Shown here: in pieces, positions 15,041 through 16,321 of the stretch | How positions within the stretch are numbered: position 1 is the stretch's first letter | How the letters are laid out: each line of letters begins with the position of its first letter | Assembly (NCBI GenBank): GCA_023135995.1 | Contig: JAGLRY010000158.1 | Location: 1-16,321, forward strand | DNA: 16,321 bases | Reading direction: 5' to 3' | DNA from: Candidatus Aminicenantota bacterium | GTDB lineage: Bacteria; Acidobacteriota; Aminicenantia; Aminicenantales; Aminicenantaceae | The notes under the pieces: generated by a model | The model's database searches: none | The model's input: only the letters and a program-made list of their open reading frames with translations | Told to the model about the DNA's origin: nothing | Program-made: the position numbers and the translations under genes

Positions 15041-15190
15041 CTATTTGACCTCCTTGTGCAGAGTGTGCTTTCTGTCGAACTTGCAGTATTTTTTTAGCTG
15101 TATTTTCTCTGTCTGCTGCTTTTTATTCCGTGTGGTTGTGTAATTCCGTCTTTTGCACACCGTGCATTGCAGAGTCACTATTTCTCTCAT
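15041..15190 (-). CDS. rpmG: 50S ribosomal protein L33
   Basis: A 49-residue L33, a small large-subunit protein near the E site. The reverse complement from ATG at 15190 to TAG at 15043-15041 starts MREIVTLQCTVCKRRNYTTT and ends KYCKFDRKHTLHKEVK. This is the cysteine-bearing form with Cys9 and Cys12 (CTVC) and Cys36. The fourth zinc ligand position holds Asp39 (CKFD) instead of the usual Cys, so the site would be Cys3-Asp or degenerate. The Shine-Dalgarno is weak (GAGA). Its place between tuf and tRNA-Trp/secE is common for the family. Confidence 0.95.
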   Translation of the reverse strand: MREIVTLQCTVCKRRNYTTTRNKKQQTEKIQLKKYCKFDRKHTLHKEVK

Positions 15191-15198
15191 CGTTGTTC

Positions 15199-15225
15199 TC
15201 GTTTATTCGGTTTATTTGGTTTATG
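15199..15225 (-). repeat. Three 9-bp tandem units in the rpmG leader
   Basis: In mRNA sense the stretch reads CATAAACCA, AATAAACCG, AATAAACGA: three 9-bp copies with one or two changes each, ending 8 nt before the rpmG ATG. It leaves an unstructured A-rich leader upstream of rpmG, which may compensate for the weak Shine-Dalgarno. It could also be a chance microsatellite. Confidence 0.55.
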
Positions 15226-15274
15226 TTTTCCTGTATCAGTTCATTCGGGGAGCAGACCCTACATCGTCACTCGG

Positions 15275-16321
<1,047 letters not shown>

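Overview
This 16.3 kb window is a bacterial core transcription and translation block with every gene on the minus strand. In reading order (high to low coordinates) it runs: tuf (5' end off the window), rpmG, tRNA-Trp, secE, nusG, rplK, rplA, rplJ, rplL, rpoB, rpoC, then the str cluster rpsL, rpsG, fusA and the first 19 codons of a second tuf. The beta operon and the str operon are therefore fused head to tail between two tuf copies. I see no mobile element, CRISPR array, phage gene or defence gene, and no unknown protein-coding gene that I can support.

Organism: a diderm-type bacterium. RpoC carries the SI3 insertion in the trigger loop. RpoB carries a roughly 60-residue cysteine-rich insertion with two C4 zinc-ribbon motifs near its N-terminus. 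From memory, Acidobacteriota RpoB proteins carry a similar cysteine-rich insert, so I lean towards Acidobacteriota or a relative such as Aminicenantes. This is an inference that I could not check by search.

Layout. 15275-16321: tuf, 5' truncated by the window edge. 14757-15274: rpmG and tRNA-Trp separated by spacers of 84 to 110 bp. 11881-14756: secE, nusG and the four stalk-region ribosomal protein genes, packed with gaps of 16 nt or less, one 8-nt overlap, and 14 nt before rplL. 3394-11816: rpoB and rpoC, overlapping by 4 nt after a 64-nt gap that follows rplL. 3273-3393: the one clear sigma70-type promoter (TTGACA, 18 nt, TATTAT), followed at about the predicted transcript start by a 10-bp hairpin. 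259-3272: rpsL, rpsG, fusA. 60-258: a spacer holding a purine/pyrimidine-segregated inverted repeat. 1-59: start of the second tuf.

The products work together. RpoB and RpoC form the RNA polymerase core, and NusG couples it to the ribosome. L11, L1, L10 and L7/L12 build the L1 and L7/L12 stalks that recruit EF-Tu and EF-G. S12 and S7 sit in the decoding centre and the small-subunit head. SecE belongs to the Sec translocon.

The most notable points are the zinc-ribbon insert in RpoB, whose first half resembles the RpoC zinc finger in the same operon; an EF-G with Asp in place of the domain IV tip histidine; tuf codon usage (ATA, TTG and GGG rich) unlike the neighbouring genes; the 5' hairpin in front of rpsL; and frequent TTG/GTG starts in highly expressed genes.
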